Source: Candidatus Fermentibacterota bacterium
GTDB lineage: Bacteria; JAFGKV01
DNA: 64,000 nucleotides
Assembly: GCA_016928395.1 (NCBI GenBank)
Contig: JAFGKV010000238.1
Coordinates: forward strand, 20,341-84,340
Direction: 5' to 3'
The notes under the pieces were generated by a model. It saw nothing but the letters and a program-made list of their open reading frames with translations, ran no database searches and was not told the origin of the DNA. A program made the translations under genes and the position numbers. This document shows, piece by piece, positions 63,001-64,000 of this stretch (its first letter is position 1; every line of letters begins with the position of its first letter).

Positions 63001-64000
63001 CACAAGCCCGGCGTGTGATCGAGTCTATCGAGGAGAAGAAACTCGAGGTCAAGCGGCAGGAACTCCAAACCGTCATCGAGGGCGCGAAGGCGAATCTAGA
63101 GAATGCCGTGAAGGAAGGGGCCGAGAAGTACGTACCCTCTCTGTTGGAGGAGGCTCGGAACTCTCTGGCTCTGCTTCAGACTGCATACGATGAAGCCAAG
63201 TATGACGATGGCCTTGCACTCAAGGGACAGCTTGTGGAACTGGTGCGACAGACGCGTCAGGAATCCGAGCAGAGGCGTCTCCGGGAGGAGAGGACTAGGA
63301 ATCGCTGCCAGCAGTTGCTGGGTACAGCCAAGGATCTCGTGTCTCAGTCGGAAGCCTTGGAGGCATCGCGGTACGCGGGTGCCCAGTTGAAGCAGGTGAG
63401 AGGGCAGATCGAGGACGTAACTCATCATCTCGATGAGGATAAGGTAGAGGAGGCGGAAACACTCGCTCAGGCAACGCTTTCCATGGCTGAGAATCTCTTG
63501 GCTGCCACGCAGGAGGAACGCGGCGCCGAGATGAAGCGCACACTCCAGGGCTATGTCGAGACTCTCTCCGAGATGCTCAGCCTTACTCTGGAAACAGGCG
63601 GCCGTCGATACGCACCCGAGAAGGTGCAGCGCGCGGAGGCTCAACTGGGAGAGATTCGGCAGAGCCTCGAATCTGGTGAGTATGAAGCTGGCCTCGAGGG
63701 AGCGGAGCCTCTGGAGGCTCTGCTGGTGCAGCTCCAGGACGAGACTGAGACCAAGCGGAAGGAAGAAGAGGAGCTGCGTCGAACAACCCGAGCGGCGCTG
63801 GACCGTTCCGAGGAACTTCTCGGTGAGGCCATAGCTATCGGTGCTGAGGAGTTCGCCGAGGAGTCTCTCAAGAACGTTCAGGCTCTCTTTAGCAGGGCTT
63901 CCGATGTCGGTCGAGGTGATGACACTCGGCGGGCCTTTGAGCTGTCACAGGGGGTTGTTGAACGGGCTGCCAAGTTGGTCGAGGAAGCGAGAGTACGGAA
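60084..64000 (+). CDS. MshEN-like / DnaA-like AAA+ ATPase with long helical repeat tail, 3' truncated by window edge (1305+ aa)
   Basis: The frame is open from ATG 60084 (AGGTGAG upstream) to the last base. Residues 5-146 are the best MshEN match in the cluster ([20 protein letters not shown] and [20 protein letters not shown]), though the usual Gly is replaced by Lys or Asn. Residues about 188-415 are almost textbook DnaA domain [17 protein letters not shown], Walker [16 protein letters not shown], the initiator-specific region [20 protein letters not shown], Walker [39 protein letters not shown] (finger Arg) and [10 protein letters not shown]. In place of DnaA domain IV is an alpha-helical tail of more than 870 residues made of about 80-residue repeats. 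It is probably cytoplasmic; function unknown. Confidence 0.88.
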   Translation, partial: MAKQQQQRLGDLLVEHKVITKKQLKQAHEEQSRDTEGRRLGRILIDLNFIGEETLISFLARQCGMPHLRLGDYEIDSEVIKYVSPELVTKYQAVPIDKLGKILTVAMVDPLDDEALDGLQKATGFVVKPIVCSEKDIEDAIDRYYGAGVLEASKESRRRAVAEASGRPTAEQEPVAIEESLDGLRPLKPYTFDEFVVGHANQFTYATAKAVAEAPAQDYNPLFIYSGVGLGKTHLVNAIGNHILARDPGSRVIYLSSERFTAELVSAIQRNDIKSFRRRYREVDVLLLDDIHFLAGKERAQEEFFHTFNELYNAHKQIVTTSDRPPKSMLTLEKRLRSRFEGGIITDIQPPEYETRLAILHKKMERMGQSVDQPVLELLAERITSNIRELEGALRGVIASAEAAGESITRRYAERVLDEILGETEAASRQREVEEEVAEIITKAKARLQDVVDAGVEAELPEGVENVRSQLEVANQALRSGDLNAARSAAMEARERAVALLREQEEGRKVRARERIESGLREKVGTLQQLIDQAAQVGVGEEVVQGFSSSLLNFEGEMARGGDPVPLEAEVGRLLKQVAKAIEEASMSSRAAEDSRSLDWEITGVQAEMDRLAAATQGRLGAQASEAERLLREAIGLVRAGKHTQARALVKQAKEIATALKAAGIEDAEEPQKLDADQAVKSAATAIERAKAEGAAQLAAQPLEEAEDLVINAEAMLEAEEFDEALAYALRAEEAALRASASAIEQRTAIKRQETEQNLAKAAELVALATESGAEEYSREDLDAITASQVEAKAAVEQDRVIEAFDLSQSLLRASQKLLNDTKARKTESLRKALADRLSRAEETIERARGRGAAKYCPSDLGDVEKLLGDGKKLLKAGQFEKGLEVSEEIPARVDALAQKTEQARDAEESLRKRSKETLREAESILQGALAAGALRYVLKTFQDAQVALARAVELVEGEDPQKAFQESQTVLSQARRVIESIEEKKLEVKRQELQTVIEGAKANLENAVKEGAEKYVPSLLEEARNSLALLQTAYDEAKYDDGLALKGQLVELVRQTRQESEQRRLREERTRNRCQQLLGTAKDLVSQSEALEASRYAGAQLKQVRGQIEDVTHHLDEDKVEEAETLAQATLSMAENLLAATQEERGAEMKRTLQGYVETLSEMLSLTLETGGRRYAPEKVQRAEAQLGEIRQSLESGEYEAGLEGAEPLEALLVQLQDETETKRKEEEELRRTTRAALDRSEELLGEAIAIGAEEFAEESLKNVQALFSRASDVGRGDDTRRAFELSQGVVERAAKLVEEARVR
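61400..64000 (+). repeat. Protein-level tandem repeat, about eleven DUF4398-like helical units with ~80-residue period
   Basis: Units share the pattern A-x3-G-A-x2-Y-x-P-x2-L-x2-A-x3-L-x2-A. Landmark cores lie near 61433, 61670, 61916, 62152, 62388, 62621, 62871, 63110, 63341, 63590 and 63835, spaced 231-250 bases. The clearest are [50 protein letters not shown] and [14 protein letters not shown] identity between units is low, so they are old. The array continues past the window end. Confidence 0.7.

Noticed and set aside
60084..64000. Calling the last gene dnaA (replication initiator) with an origin nearby
   Set aside because: There is no DNA-binding domain IV in the visible part, an MshEN-like front replaces domains I-II, no DnaA-box cluster or dnaN neighbour is seen.
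1..64000. tRNA, rRNA, CRISPR arrays, insertion sequences
   Set aside because: No T-loop/acceptor patterns, spaced direct repeats, transposase genes or terminal inverted repeats were found in the gaps.

Overview
The window is G+C-rich, gene-dense bacterial DNA with very short gaps and many overlapping start/stop codons. The combination of a SprA-type type IX secretion (T9SS) translocon, T9SS sorting domains, gingipain-like C25 peptidases, integrin-like propeller proteins and Fn3-tailed secreted proteins points to a diderm of the FCB superphylum. I think an uncultured lineage near Eisenbacteria, Latescibacterota, Zixibacteria or Krumholzibacteria is more likely than a classical Bacteroidota, but this is inference. 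I see no rRNA, tRNA, CRISPR array or insertion sequence.

Layout. (1) 1-6557, plus strand: a truncated CHASE2 class III adenylate cyclase overlaps an MscS channel carrying a cyclic-nucleotide-binding domain. Then come a secreted protein, an M48 peptidase, two tiny membrane proteins, a charged coiled-coil membrane protein and a small beta-barrel-like protein. (2) 25269 down to 6920, minus strand: twelve genes with no gap over about 70 nt. Three are C25-family proteins (one without its catalytic His). They surround the poly-gamma-glutamate genes pgsB-pgsC-pgsW, a DJ-1-like protein, a phosphoesterase, a beta-barrel protein, an LVIVD lipoprotein and an FG-GAP propeller protein. A TTGACA-type promoter stands at the head. 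(3) 25689-31236: a phospholipase D-like protein with an EF-hand insert, then a ferrous iron locus (DtxR regulator, FeoA, FeoB, Cys-rich membrane protein) with a strong promoter inside an inverted repeat. (4) 31766-39885: a GAF/PP2C phosphatase, two GT2 enzymes, a membrane-embedded spermidine-synthase-like protein, a second coiled-coil protein and a polyprenyl phosphoglycosyltransferase, which look like a surface-glycan assembly set. (5) 41501-40054, minus: a lipoprotein and a Tat-exported DUF362 protein. (6) 41660-52633: histidine kinase, response regulator, FHA protein, SprA and a T9SS-sorted beta-helix protein. (7) 52670-54497: a small membrane protein, a pseudopilin and a prepilin peptidase.

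(8) 54599 to the window end is the most unusual part. Four tightly packed genes each join an N-terminal region like the GspE/MshEN domain to AAA+ modules resembling the DnaA initiator ATPase, without the DnaA DNA-binding domain. The first and last also carry long helical repeat regions with a period near 80 residues that resemble DUF4398. Nucleotide-site residues are intact in some members and lost in others, which suggests a hetero-oligomeric machine. I know of no described system with this composition. Its position after pilin-processing genes and the MshEN-like domains hint at a role at the cell envelope or in c-di-GMP-linked surface behaviour, but its function is unknown.

Overall the window is about building, secreting and controlling the cell surface: T9SS export, capsule polymer, glycans, pilins, cAMP and two-component signalling, plus iron uptake.
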